From Sphingomonas montana (GTDB lineage: Bacteria; Pseudomonadota; Alphaproteobacteria; Sphingomonadales; Sphingomonadaceae), in assembly GCF_001956315.1 (NCBI RefSeq), contig NZ_MOLY01000036.1, positions 93,523-157,522 of the forward strand: DNA of 64,000 nt. The letters run 5' to 3'. The notes beneath the pieces were generated by a model. It did not search any database. It had not been told where the DNA came from and worked only from the letters and a program-made list of their open reading frames with translations. The translations under genes were made by a program, and so were the position numbers. This document shows, piece after piece, positions 40,809 through 49,451 of the stretch (positions within the stretch are counted from its first letter, which is position 1; each line of letters starts with the position of its first letter).

Positions 40809-43808
40809 TCAGATGCCCACATCGTCCAGCGACAGCAACGTCGCATTTCCCCCGGCCGACGTCGTGTCCGTCGACGTCACCCGTTCCGCAGCGAACCGCG
40901 GCAGGTAATGCGGCCCGCCCGCTTTCGGGCCTGTCCCCGACAGCCCTTCGCCGCCGAACGGCTGCGACCCCACGATGGCCCCGATCATCGATCGGTTGAC
41001 GTACAGATTGCCGACCTTCGCCAGCGCCTCGACCGTTTCCGCCCCGCGCGCGATCCGGCTGTGCAGCCCCATCGTCAGCCCGAACCGCGCGGCGTTCACG
41101 CGCTCCACCGTCTCGGCCAGCATCCCCGCCTTCCACGTCGCGACATGGATGACCGGGCCGAACCACTCCTCGGTCAGATCCTCGATCGCATCGATCCGGA
41201 TGACGGTCGGCGGCACATACAGCCCGTCCGCCGGGACGGTGACGGTGTGGACCGTCCGCCCCGCCATCGCCGCGCGCCGGCCCATCAGCCGGTCGTAGGA
41301 CGCACGGTCGATCACCGGGCCGACGTCGGTCGCCGGGTCCGCCGGATCGCCGATCACCAGCGTATCCATCGCGCCCGCCAGCATCTCCAGCGTCCGCTCG
41401 GCAATCTCCTCCTGCAGCAGCAACAGCCGCAGCGCGGAACAGCGTTGCCCGGCGGACCGGAACGCGGACGCCACCACGTCGGCCACCACCTGTTCGGGCA
41501 ACGCCGTCGAATCAACGATCATCGCGTTGATCCCGCCCGTCTCGGCAATCAGCGGCACCAGCGGACGTGCATCGTCGGCCAGCAGCCCGCGCGCGATCCG
41601 CCGCGCCGTGCCCGTCGACCCGGTGAACGCCACGCCCGCCACCCGCACATCGGCGATCAGCGCGGCACCCTCCTCCGGCCCGCCCGGCAACAGCACCAGC
41701 GCATCTGCCGGCACACCCGCTTCGTGCGCCAGCGCCACCGCCCAGCCCGCGATCGCCGGCGTCTGCGGCGCGGGCTTGGCCACCACCGCATTGCCCGCGA
41801 CCAGCGCCGCTGCCACCTGCCCCAGGAAGATCGCTAGCGGGAAGTTCCACGGCGCGATGCACGCCCACACGCCGCGCCCCTCGTGGCGCAGCACGTTGCG
41901 CTCGCCGGTCGGCCCGGGCAACTCCTGCGGCGCCAGCACGCCGCGCGCCTGCAACGCATAGTAGCGGCAGAAATCGACCGCCTCGCGCACTTCGCCCAGC
42001 GCATCGCCGATCGTCTTGCCCGCCTCCTGCACCGCCACCGCCATCAGGTCGCCGCGATGCGCCTCCAGCAGATCCGCCAGCCGCTCCAGCGTTGCTGCCC
42101 GCTGTTCCAGCGGCGTGCGCGACCAGACCGCAAAGCCCTTGGACGCACGATCGACCGCCCCCTTCGCGGATACCTCCGTCACCCCGCGCCCGGCCGGGGC
42201 CGCGTCGGTGCGGGGGGCGGGTGCCTTCGCGACTGTCGCCGCCACCTCCGCCAGCACCGTCCGGTCCTGCAGATCCAGCCCCGCGCTGTTCCGCCGTACC
42301 CCGAACAGGTCGATCGGCAGCGGGATCGACGGATGCCGCGTCGCGCCGACGGCCCGGATCTTCTCGACCGGATCGGCCAGCAATTCCGCATCGCTCAACC
42401 CCTCGTCCGCCAACTGGTGGACGAAACTGGAATTGGCCCCATTCTCCAGCAACCGCCGAACCAGATAGGCGAGCAGGTCGCGATGTCCGCCCACCGGGGC
42501 ATAGATCCGCGTCTTGTATCCGCGTTCGCGCACCAGCGTCTCGTACAGCCCCTCGCCCATCCCGTGCAGCCGCTGGAATTCGAAATCGCGCGCGTTGCCC
42601 GCCCATTCCATGATCGTCGCCACCGTCAGCGCATTGTGGCTGGCGAACGCCGGATAGATGTTCGTCGCGTCCAGCATGTCGCGCGAACAGGCCATGTACG
42701 ACACGTCGGTCGCCGCCTTGCGCGTGAACAGCGGATAGTCGCTGAGTCCGGCCTCCTGCGTCCGCTTGACCTCGCTGTCCCAGTACGCGCCCTTCACCAG
42801 CCGCACCGCGATCCGCCGGTCGGTCGCCGCACCCAGCTCGTTCGCCCACGCCACCGCCGGTCGCGCGCGCTTGCTATAGGCCTGGATCGCCATGCCGAAC
42901 CCGTCCCAGCCCTTCAGCGCCGGCAACCCTGCCACGGCTGAGATGATAGCAAAGCTCATCTCCAGCCGCTCCGACTCCTCGGCATCGACGGTCAGCCCGA
43001 TGCCCGCGGCGGCGGCCTGCACCGCCAGCGCCTCGAGCTTCTCGGTCAGCGCAGGCACGCACGCACCCCACTGCCCCACCTCGTACCGCGGATGCAGCGC
43101 GGACAGCTTGACCGAGATCGAATGGCCTTCCTTCGCCGCGCGCCCGACCTCGGCGATCGCGTCCTGGTAGGACCGGAAATAGCGTTCTGCATCCGGGTAG
43201 GTCCGTGCCGCCTCGCCCAGCATGTCGAAACTGGCGGTGAACCCGCGATTATCCTTGGTCCGCATCCGCTTCAGCGCCTCGTCGATGGTGCGTCCCATCA
43301 CGAAGATCTCGCCCATCATCTTCATCGCGGCACCCACCGCCTGCCGCACGAACGGCTCGCCCGCGCGCGACACCAGGCGGCGCAGCGCACCGCCCTGGCT
43401 CGAGTCGTTCACCAGCGCACGGCCGATCACCAGTCCCCAGGTCGCGGAATTGACCAGCGACGAATGCGACTTCCCGGTGTGCGCGCGCCAGTCCGCGTCG
43501 CCCAGCTTGTCGGCGATCAGCCGGTCCGCGGTTTCCGGGTCCGGCACGCGCAGGAACGCCTCCGCCAGGCTCAGCAACGCCATGCCTTCGGAAGAATTCA
43601 GCCGATACTGCTGCAAGAACTGGTTCACCCACCCTTCGCGCTGCGCCGTGCGCAGGTCCCCCAGCAGGCCCATGCTGTGCGCCACCACCCGTTCGCGGCC
43701 GGGGCCGTCCAGCGCGGCGGCCGGCAACAAAGCCTTCAGCACGTCCGGTTCGGGCGCACGATGCAGCTCGGCGAGCGACGACAGGACGGCGGGGGACGCG
43801 GAAAACAT
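40809..43808 (-). CDS. putA: Bifunctional proline dehydrogenase / P5C dehydrogenase PutA
   Basis: 999 residues, the size of minimal type A PutA proteins. The proline dehydrogenase barrel has DMLGEAARTYPDAERYFRSYQDAI, ISVKLSALHPRYE, RLVKGAYWDSEVKR and YAPVGGHRDLLAYLVRRLLENGANSSFV. The ALDH part has ACIAPWNFPLAIFLGQ, FTGSTGTARRIA, ETGGINAMIVDSTALPEQ, and catalytic Cys in SAGQRCSALRLLLLQEE. There is no N-terminal ribbon-helix-helix domain, so it cannot autoregulate as E. coli PutA does; a separate regulator must exist. It faces maoC across the TTGACGT-type operator. Confidence 0.96.
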   Translation of the reverse strand: MFSASPAVLSSLAELHRAPEPDVLKALLPAAALDGPGRERVVAHSMGLLGDLRTAQREGWVNQFLQQYRLNSSEGMALLSLAEAFLRVPDPETADRLIADKLGDADWRAHTGKSHSSLVNSATWGLVIGRALVNDSSQGGALRRLVSRAGEPFVRQAVGAAMKMMGEIFVMGRTIDEALKRMRTKDNRGFTASFDMLGEAARTYPDAERYFRSYQDAIAEVGRAAKEGHSISVKLSALHPRYEVGQWGACVPALTEKLEALAVQAAAAGIGLTVDAEESERLEMSFAIISAVAGLPALKGWDGFGMAIQAYSKRARPAVAWANELGAATDRRIAVRLVKGAYWDSEVKRTQEAGLSDYPLFTRKAATDVSYMACSRDMLDATNIYPAFASHNALTVATIMEWAGNARDFEFQRLHGMGEGLYETLVRERGYKTRIYAPVGGHRDLLAYLVRRLLENGANSSFVHQLADEGLSDAELLADPVEKIRAVGATRHPSIPLPIDLFGVRRNSAGLDLQDRTVLAEVAATVAKAPAPRTDAAPAGRGVTEVSAKGAVDRASKGFAVWSRTPLEQRAATLERLADLLEAHRGDLMAVAVQEAGKTIGDALGEVREAVDFCRYYALQARGVLAPQELPGPTGERNVLRHEGRGVWACIAPWNFPLAIFLGQVAAALVAGNAVVAKPAPQTPAIAGWAVALAHEAGVPADALVLLPGGPEEGAALIADVRVAGVAFTGSTGTARRIARGLLADDARPLVPLIAETGGINAMIVDSTALPEQVVADVVASAFRSAGQRCSALRLLLLQEEIAERTLEMLAGAMDTLVIGDPADPATDVGPVIDRASYDRLMGRRAAMAGRTVHTVTVPADGLYVPPTVIRIDAIEDLTEEWFGPVIHVATWKAGMLAETVERVNAARFGLTMGLHSRIARGAETVEALAKVGNLYVNRSMIGAIVGSQPFGGEGLSGTGPKAGGPHYLPRFAAERVTSTDTTSAGGNATLLSLDDVGI

Positions 43809-43841
43809 GGGCGCGGTGTACCTTGCGACGGATCGACGCAG

Positions 43842-43857
43842 TTGACGTAAACGTCAA
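43842..43857. promoter_or_regulatory. Candidate operator between putA and maoC
   Basis: TTGACGT-AA-ACGTCAA (43842-43857) has perfect 7-bp inverted arms around a 2-nt spacer. It is 33 nt before the putA start (43808) and 77 nt before maoC (43935), so it can serve both directions. An almost identical TTGACGT-TC-ACGTAAA site lies upstream of the SDR at 11153. A dimeric regulator of LiuR or similar type is likely (inference). Confidence 0.65.
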
Positions 43858-43934
43858 GCTGCGCCTAGAGACATAGCCATAGCCCCATGGATCGTCGCCC
43901 GGAAGATGGCGGCACTGTATAGGAGTGAGACCGA

Positions 43935-44387
43935 ATGCCCACCGTGCAGGATCTGCAAGCCAGGGTCGGCGAAGTCGTCGGCACGTCCGACTGGATCACC
44001 ATCGACCAGCCCCGCATCCAGGCCTTCGCCGATGCGACCGACGATCATCAGTTCATCCATGTCGACCCCGAACGCGCGAAGACGACGCCGTTCGGCGGCA
44101 CCATCGCGCACGGCTTCCTCACGCTTTCGATGCTCACCGCGCTGGCCGAACGGCTGCCCGACGGCCGGATCGAGGGTGTAAAGATGGGCATCAACTATGG
44201 TTTCGACAAAGTCCGGTTCCTGACCCCAGTCCCCGCCGGCGTCCGCATCCGCGGTACGTTCAAATTGCTCAGCCTGGAAGAAAAGCGCCCCGGTCAGTGG
44301 CAGCAGACCCAGGAAGTCACCGTCGAGATCGAAGACCAGAAGAAGCCTGCGCTGATCGCCGAATGGATCGCGCAGTTCTTCATCTGA
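43935..44387 (+). CDS. MaoC family dehydratase (R-specific enoyl-CoA hydratase type)
   Basis: 150 residues with a hotdog fold. The hydratase-2 motif is present: DATDDHQFIHVDPERAKTTPFGGTIAHGFLTLSML, in which D(D)HxxIH and GGTIAHG provide catalytic Asp and His. This matches stand-alone MaoC enzymes that make (R)-3-hydroxyacyl-CoA, a precursor of PHA and a beta-oxidation intermediate. Lies before the thiolase gene and close to phaZ. Divergent from putA across the operator. Confidence 0.9.
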   Translation: MPTVQDLQARVGEVVGTSDWITIDQPRIQAFADATDDHQFIHVDPERAKTTPFGGTIAHGFLTLSMLTALAERLPDGRIEGVKMGINYGFDKVRFLTPVPAGVRIRGTFKLLSLEEKRPGQWQQTQEVTVEIEDQKKPALIAEWIAQFFI

Positions 44388-44476
44388 GCCGCCGCGGTCA
44401 CTGAACCCGGACATCAAGCCAATAGGCGACCCCGGCCCACGCCGGGGCACCGCTCATCCGAACGAGGATCCCCACC

Positions 44477-45652
44477 ATGCGTGAAGCCGTCATCGTCGCC
44501 ACCGCCCGCACCCCCATCGGCCGCGCCTATCGCGGCGCGTTCAACGCCACCCCCTCCCCCACGCTCGCCGCGCACGCCATTCGCGCCGCGGTCGAACGCT
44601 CGGGCGTTGCCCCCGACCAGATCCAGGACGTCGTGATCGGCGCCGCGCTGCAACAGGGTGTCCAGGCCACGATCGGCCGGACCGCCGCGCTGCGCGCCGG
44701 CCTGCCCGTCTCCGTCGCCGGCATGTCGGTCGACCGGCAATGCGCCTCCGGGCTCCAGGCGATCGCCATCGCCGCGTCGCAGGTCATCGTCGACCGGGCC
44801 GAGATCGTCGTCGCCGGCGGCGTCGAATCGATCTCGATGGTGCAGACTCCCGAAATGCGGCTTGGCCCCGATCATGAGCTGATCGCGATGCACCCCGACG
44901 TGTACATGCCGATGCTCCAGACCGCGGAGATCGTCGCCAGCCGCTACGGCATCTCCCGCGCCCGGCAGGACGCCTACGCGCTTCAGTCGCAGCAGCGCAC
45001 CGCCGCCGCGCAGGCCGCCGGCCGCTTCGACGCGGAGATTATCCCCGTCACCGCAACGATGAACGTCGTCGACAAGGCGACCAAGCAGGTCTCGCAGAAG
45101 GAAGTGACGCTCACCAAGGACGAGGGCAATCGTCCGGAGACCACGATCGAGGGCCTGAACACGCTCGGCCCGGTCATGGGCCCCGACGCCAACATCACCG
45201 CCGGCAACGCGTCGCAACTGTCCGACGGTGCCTCGGCCTGCGTCGTGATGGAACGCGCCGCGGCGGAGAAAGCCGGCAAGGCCCCGCTCGGCCGCTATGT
45301 CGGCATGGCCGTCGCCGGCACGAAACCCGACGAAATGGGCATCGGCCCGGTCTATGCCGTGCCGAAGCTCCTCGAACGCTTCGGCCTCACCGTGGGTGAC
45401 ATCGGCCTGTGGGAACTGAACGAGGCCTTCGCGGTCCAGGTGCTCTATTGCCAGGACGTGCTCGGCATCCCCGACGAACTGCTCAACGTCGATGGCGGCG
45501 CGATCTCGATCGGCCACCCCTACGGCATGTCCGGCGCACGCATGGTCGGCCACGCCCTGATCGAAGGCAAGCGCCGCGGCGCCAAGCACGTCGTCGTCAC
45601 GATGTGCGTCGGCGGCGGCATGGGCGCCGCCGGCCTGTTCGAGGTGCTGTAA
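44477..45652 (+). CDS. Acetyl-CoA C-acyltransferase (thiolase)
   Basis: 391 residues. All thiolase signatures are intact: nucleophile Cys in [58 protein letters not shown] (His) and [19 protein letters not shown] (second Cys). Cleaves 3-ketoacyl-CoA or forms acetoacetyl-CoA. The sequence resembles FadA-like degradative thiolases more than PhaA. With MaoC (hydratase) upstream and the SDR at 11.2 kb it would complete a beta-oxidation-like set (inference). Confidence 0.93.
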   Translation: MREAVIVATARTPIGRAYRGAFNATPSPTLAAHAIRAAVERSGVAPDQIQDVVIGAALQQGVQATIGRTAALRAGLPVSVAGMSVDRQCASGLQAIAIAASQVIVDRAEIVVAGGVESISMVQTPEMRLGPDHELIAMHPDVYMPMLQTAEIVASRYGISRARQDAYALQSQQRTAAAQAAGRFDAEIIPVTATMNVVDKATKQVSQKEVTLTKDEGNRPETTIEGLNTLGPVMGPDANITAGNASQLSDGASACVVMERAAAEKAGKAPLGRYVGMAVAGTKPDEMGIGPVYAVPKLLERFGLTVGDIGLWELNEAFAVQVLYCQDVLGIPDELLNVDGGAISIGHPYGMSGARMVGHALIEGKRRGAKHVVVTMCVGGGMGAAGLFEVL

Positions 45653-45676
45653 GCGAACTAGGTGATGCGCGAAAAG

Positions 45677-45700
45677 CCCCCTCCCTTTCAAGGGAGGGGG
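45677..45700. repeat. G/C stem-loop after thiolase gene
   Basis: CCCCCTCCCTT (45677-45687) and AAGGGAGGGGG (45690-45700) form an 11-bp stem with a very small loop. It is 25 nt after the thiolase stop, and TTGGGGG follows. It resembles the element at 12133-12167 and may act as a transcript end or be a dispersed repeat. Confidence 0.65.
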
Positions 45701-45875
45701 GTTGGGGGTGCGTGCAACAGCTCCGCCAAACGCGCCAGTTGTTGGAAAAGCACAGACCCCACACCCTCTGCGCACCGCGTTCGCCACGCGGACCAAACCC
45801 ACCCCCCGAGAGACAAACGGGAACCCGACCCCACCCAATATGGTTCTCCCTCCAAACCCAGCAAGGAGAGCCGCC

Positions 45876-46358
45876 ATGGCCGATGACGCAGAGATCGAAG
45901 CCCGTTTCTGGAAAGACCTGAAGGCCAGCCCGTTCGTCATGCTGGGCGTCGAGGGTGTCCGCGACGGCCATACCCAGCCGATGACCGCGCAGTTCGAAGG
46001 CGACAGCGGTCCGATCTGGTTCTTCGCCACGAAGGACAACGGCCTGACCAAGGCACTCGCCGAATCGAATCGCGCAATCGCGACCTATACCGGCAAGGGT
46101 CACGACCTGTTCGCCAGCATCCACGGCACGCTGTCCGTCGATACCGACCGCGCGACCGTCGATCGCCTCTGGAACAGCCAGGTCGCGGCCTGGTACAAGG
46201 GCGGCAAGGACGATCCCACTCTCGCCCTGCTCCGCCTCGATACCGAACATGCCCGCCTCTGGCTCGGCGGTTCCTCCTTCGGCGCCGCGATCGAACGGCT
46301 GTTCGGGAAGGACCCCAAGCAGAGCTACAAGGACAATGTCGCGGAAGTGACGCTCTGA
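45876..46358 (+). CDS. Pyridoxamine 5'-phosphate oxidase-like FMN-binding general stress protein
   Basis: 160 residues. The general-stress-protein-26/PNPOx-like pattern is clear: DLKASPFVMLGVEG...GHTQPMTAQFEGDSGPIWFFATKDNGLTKALAESNRAIATYTGKGHDLFASIHGTLSV and WNSQVAAWYKGGKDDPTLALLRLDTEHARLW. GCAAGGAGAG ribosome-binding site precedes ATG 45876. These split-barrel proteins bind flavin; the substrate is unknown. Stands alone after the thiolase gene. Confidence 0.88.
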   Translation: MADDAEIEARFWKDLKASPFVMLGVEGVRDGHTQPMTAQFEGDSGPIWFFATKDNGLTKALAESNRAIATYTGKGHDLFASIHGTLSVDTDRATVDRLWNSQVAAWYKGGKDDPTLALLRLDTEHARLWLGGSSFGAAIERLFGKDPKQSYKDNVAEVTL

Positions 46359-46513
46359 TCCGCATGCGGCCGGGCCTCAGGGTCCGGCCGCACAACCGCT
46401 CCGGACGCACCGGAGCAAAAATCCCGCAAGGTCGACCCTTCGTCATCCCAAATCAGGCCCGGATGACATCGGCCATCAAAACCGTCTCTGAAGCCCCTGC
46501 CTGAACCACAGGC

Positions 46514-48058
46514 TCAGGTCGTCGAACGGTCTGTCCCCGCCGACCGCGGCATCGCCCGCGGGTTGCGCGACGGACGCAACGCCTCCGGCAGGATCCGCGC
46601 CCGCTTCTCGAACGCTGCTGCCACGGCCGGACGTTTCAGGAACGTCGTCCACATTGCGCGCAGCCGCGATCCGCCGGGTATCCACAGCGCGTCGTCCGGC
46701 TGGAACTGATCGGCGATCAGTGCGGCTCCCTCCGCCGTGCCGAGCGTCGCCACCGCCAGCGTTGTCGCCGCATCGTCCTGGCCGGCGCATAGCGATGCCT
46801 CGATCGCCGCCGCCGGATTGTCGTCCGCCCGTGCCCGCAAGGCCGCCGTCGCCGCCTGCGCCGCCGTGCCCTGTCCCAGCGCCGCCAGCGCGCACGCCTC
46901 CGTCCGCTTCAGCCACGCCGTCCCGTATGGGCTCAACGCGCCCCCGCCGCGCGTCAGCCCGAGCCGTGCCGCCGCAAGTGCCTCGTTCGCGCGCCCCGCC
47001 TCGTCCAGCGTCTCGGCCAGCGCGATGATGCCCGACACCGCAACCGGCGTCCGCGCGAAATCGACGCCGCTGAACGGCTGCAACCGGGCGATCGCCGCGG
47101 CCCGCTCGCCCGTCACGGCGCGCGCCTGCGCATCCAGCCGCACCATGGCCACCGCATCCTCGTCCATCCCGTCGGCGATCGCCACGTCCGCCGCCGTCTC
47201 CGACGCCTGATCGAACCGGCCGAGCAGCACCAGCGCGCGGACCGCGCCCAGCCGCGTCGTCGCATCGTCCGGGCTCGCCGCGAACGCGGCCAGCCGGTCT
47301 GCCGCGAACGCATCGACCGCGCGGCCGGACTGCGGCCCCATCTGCGCCTCCACCTGCGGCCAGATCGGCGCATGGTCGCGCATGATCGCCATTTCGAACA
47401 GCGATTCCGGCGCCGTCACGCGCGGCAGCAACTGGCCGGCCTCGACGATCTCCCCACGCCGGACCAGCGCATCGATCGCGCCCTCCGCGACATCGCCGCG
47501 CAAGCCCGGCAGGTCCGCCGGCTGCCAGTCCGCCCTGGCCAGCGCGATCGCGATCCGGTCGCGCAACGCCGTCTCCTTCGCCTCCGACAGGCTCTGCGCC
47601 ACCGCGCGCCACAACCGGCCGGAAATGCCGTTCAGCGCCTCCGGCGTCTGTTCGGCCAGCACGGCGAGCTGCTGCCCCGCGCCCTTCATGTCGCCGGTCC
47701 CCGCGGCGATCGACACGCCGAACCCGCGCACGATCGGGTTGGCCGGGTCCGCCGCCACCAGTTCACGGTGCACCGCCACCAGCTCGTCGCCCCGCCCCGC
47801 CGGTGCCAGGCAATTCAGCCGCAGCAACTGGGCCGCGTTCCGGTCCGCCCCCGGCGCGAGCCCCACCACCAACGGATCGAGCCGCGCCAGCAGCCCGCGG
47901 CAATCGCCCTTCTGTCCCAGCGCAAAAGCCTCGGCGATCGCGACCCGCGCATTGCCCGCGGCTGCCGGGCCGGCCGGCGGCACAATCTTCGACGGCACCG
48001 CGCCCGCCGCCGTGCTGCAGGCCAGCAGCACGGCAAAGGCGATGCGATCAGCGCGCAT
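46514..48058 (-). CDS. Secreted TPR-like helical repeat protein
   Basis: About 514 residues. A signal peptide (MRADRIAFAVLLACSTAAGA) precedes a mostly alpha-helical Ala-rich chain with repeated pairs typical of TPR-like solenoids (AVRALVLLGRFDQASETAADVA, ALAETLDEAGRANEALAAARLG, RTEACALAALGQGTAAQAATAAL). No catalytic motif is recognised. Its start overlaps the PHA depolymerase stop by 11 nt, so the two may be co-expressed. It resembles uncharacterised exported sphingomonad proteins, but function is unknown. Confidence 0.75.
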   Translation of the reverse strand: MRADRIAFAVLLACSTAAGAVPSKIVPPAGPAAAGNARVAIAEAFALGQKGDCRGLLARLDPLVVGLAPGADRNAAQLLRLNCLAPAGRGDELVAVHRELVAADPANPIVRGFGVSIAAGTGDMKGAGQQLAVLAEQTPEALNGISGRLWRAVAQSLSEAKETALRDRIAIALARADWQPADLPGLRGDVAEGAIDALVRRGEIVEAGQLLPRVTAPESLFEMAIMRDHAPIWPQVEAQMGPQSGRAVDAFAADRLAAFAASPDDATTRLGAVRALVLLGRFDQASETAADVAIADGMDEDAVAMVRLDAQARAVTGERAAAIARLQPFSGVDFARTPVAVSGIIALAETLDEAGRANEALAAARLGLTRGGGALSPYGTAWLKRTEACALAALGQGTAAQAATAALRARADDNPAAAIEASLCAGQDDAATTLAVATLGTAEGAALIADQFQPDDALWIPGGSRLRAMWTTFLKRPAVAAAFEKRARILPEALRPSRNPRAMPRSAGTDRSTT

Positions 48059-49283
48059 CGTGCGCGACGATCCAGTCCTCGACCACCGGCGCGATCGCAT
48101 CGCGCCACCGCCGCCCGTTGAAGATGCCATAGTGCCCGACCCCTTCGGCCATCAGATATTTGCGGTGCGCCTCCGGCAACGCGGTCGCCAGCGTCAGCGC
48201 CGCCTTGGTCTGGCCGATGCCGGAAATATCGTCGCGCTCCCCCTCGATCGCCAGCAGGCCGATGTCGGTGATCGCGCCCGGATCCACACGCCGCCCGCGG
48301 TGATAATACTCGCCCTTCGGCAAGGCATGCTGCTGGAACACCAGGTCGATCGTCTGGAGGTAAAATTCCGCGCTCATGTCGCAGACCGAACGATATTCGT
48401 CGTAGAACGCCTTGCTCGCATCCGCACTGTCGCCGTCGCCCGCGACCAGATGCTTGAACATGTCGAAATGGCTGACCAGGTGGTTGCCCAGGTTCATCGC
48501 CATGAACCCGGTCAGCTGCAGGAATCCAGGATACACGCGCCGCCCGCCGCCCGGGTAATAATAAGGCACCGTGGCGATCACATTCTGTTCGAACCACGCG
48601 TGCGGCCGCTGCGTGGCGACCGTGTTGACGCTCGTCGGCGCCTCGCGCGTGTCCACCGGCCCGCCCATCATGGTCAGCGTCGCCGGCCGTGCCGGATGCT
48701 GGTCGGCGGACATCAGCGCGGCTGCGGCATAGGCCGGCACAGACGGCTGACACACCGCCAGCACATGCGCGCGACCCGACCCGTCGGCGCTCATCGTCTC
48801 CAGGAACCGCACCAGATAATCGACATAATCGTCAAGATCGAACGTCCCGTCGCTCAGCGGCACCAGCTTGGCATCGCGCCAATCCGTGATGTGCACGTCA
48901 TGCCCCGGCAGCATCCGCTCCACCGTCCCGCGCAGCAACGTCGCATAATGGCCCGACATCGGCGCCACGATCAGCAGCTTGGGCGCACCCTCGACGCCAT
49001 CGCGCCGGAACCGCTTCAGCTGCCCGAACGGCAGGCGCAGCACGATTTCCTCGGTCACCGCGACCTCGCGCCCGTCGACCACCGTCTTGTCCAGCCCGAA
49101 CGCCGGCTTGCCGTAGGTCGCCGATGCGTGCGCGAACACGTCGAAACCGGACGCCACCATGGGGCCGAACCTGGTGTGCGCCATCGGGTTGACGGGGTTG
49201 GCCATCCACTCCGCGCCCAGCGTCGCCAGCGCGCTGGCCCCCGCCAGCATCGACCGCTGCATTTCATAGGCGCTGTAAAGCAT
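48048..49283 (-). CDS. phaZ: Intracellular polyhydroxyalkanoate depolymerase PhaZ
   Basis: About 411 residues, alpha/beta hydrolase. Lipase-box analogue AVCQPSVPAYAAAAL has Cys as the nucleophile, as in PhaZ1-type intracellular depolymerases. Family blocks are MLYSAYEMQRSML, PKLLIVAPMSGHYATLLRGTVERML, DVHITDWRDAKLVPLSDGTFDLDDYVDYLVRFLE and the terminal YGIFNGRRWRDAI with the catalytic His just before it. Degrades stored PHA granules. ATG 49283 chosen because homologues open with MLY; an in-frame ATG at 49292 is also possible. No phaC is in the window. Confidence 0.93.
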   Translation of the reverse strand: MLYSAYEMQRSMLAGASALATLGAEWMANPVNPMAHTRFGPMVASGFDVFAHASATYGKPAFGLDKTVVDGREVAVTEEIVLRLPFGQLKRFRRDGVEGAPKLLIVAPMSGHYATLLRGTVERMLPGHDVHITDWRDAKLVPLSDGTFDLDDYVDYLVRFLETMSADGSGRAHVLAVCQPSVPAYAAAALMSADQHPARPATLTMMGGPVDTREAPTSVNTVATQRPHAWFEQNVIATVPYYYPGGGRRVYPGFLQLTGFMAMNLGNHLVSHFDMFKHLVAGDGDSADASKAFYDEYRSVCDMSAEFYLQTIDLVFQQHALPKGEYYHRGRRVDPGAITDIGLLAIEGERDDISGIGQTKAALTLATALPEAHRKYLMAEGVGHYGIFNGRRWRDAIAPVVEDWIVAHDAR

Positions 49284-49451
49284 ATGGGGCATCCTCGTTC
49301 TGGCCGCCGTCCCTTGGGGACACTGTGCGCATCAACGCGGAATACACGGATTTGATGCGCCGCACCACATGCGGCCCTTTGGCACGCCCGCACCGATCGC
49401 CGGCCCCAACGTCCCGCTTACCGCCCCGCCGGCTTCATGCTACGCGGCGCC

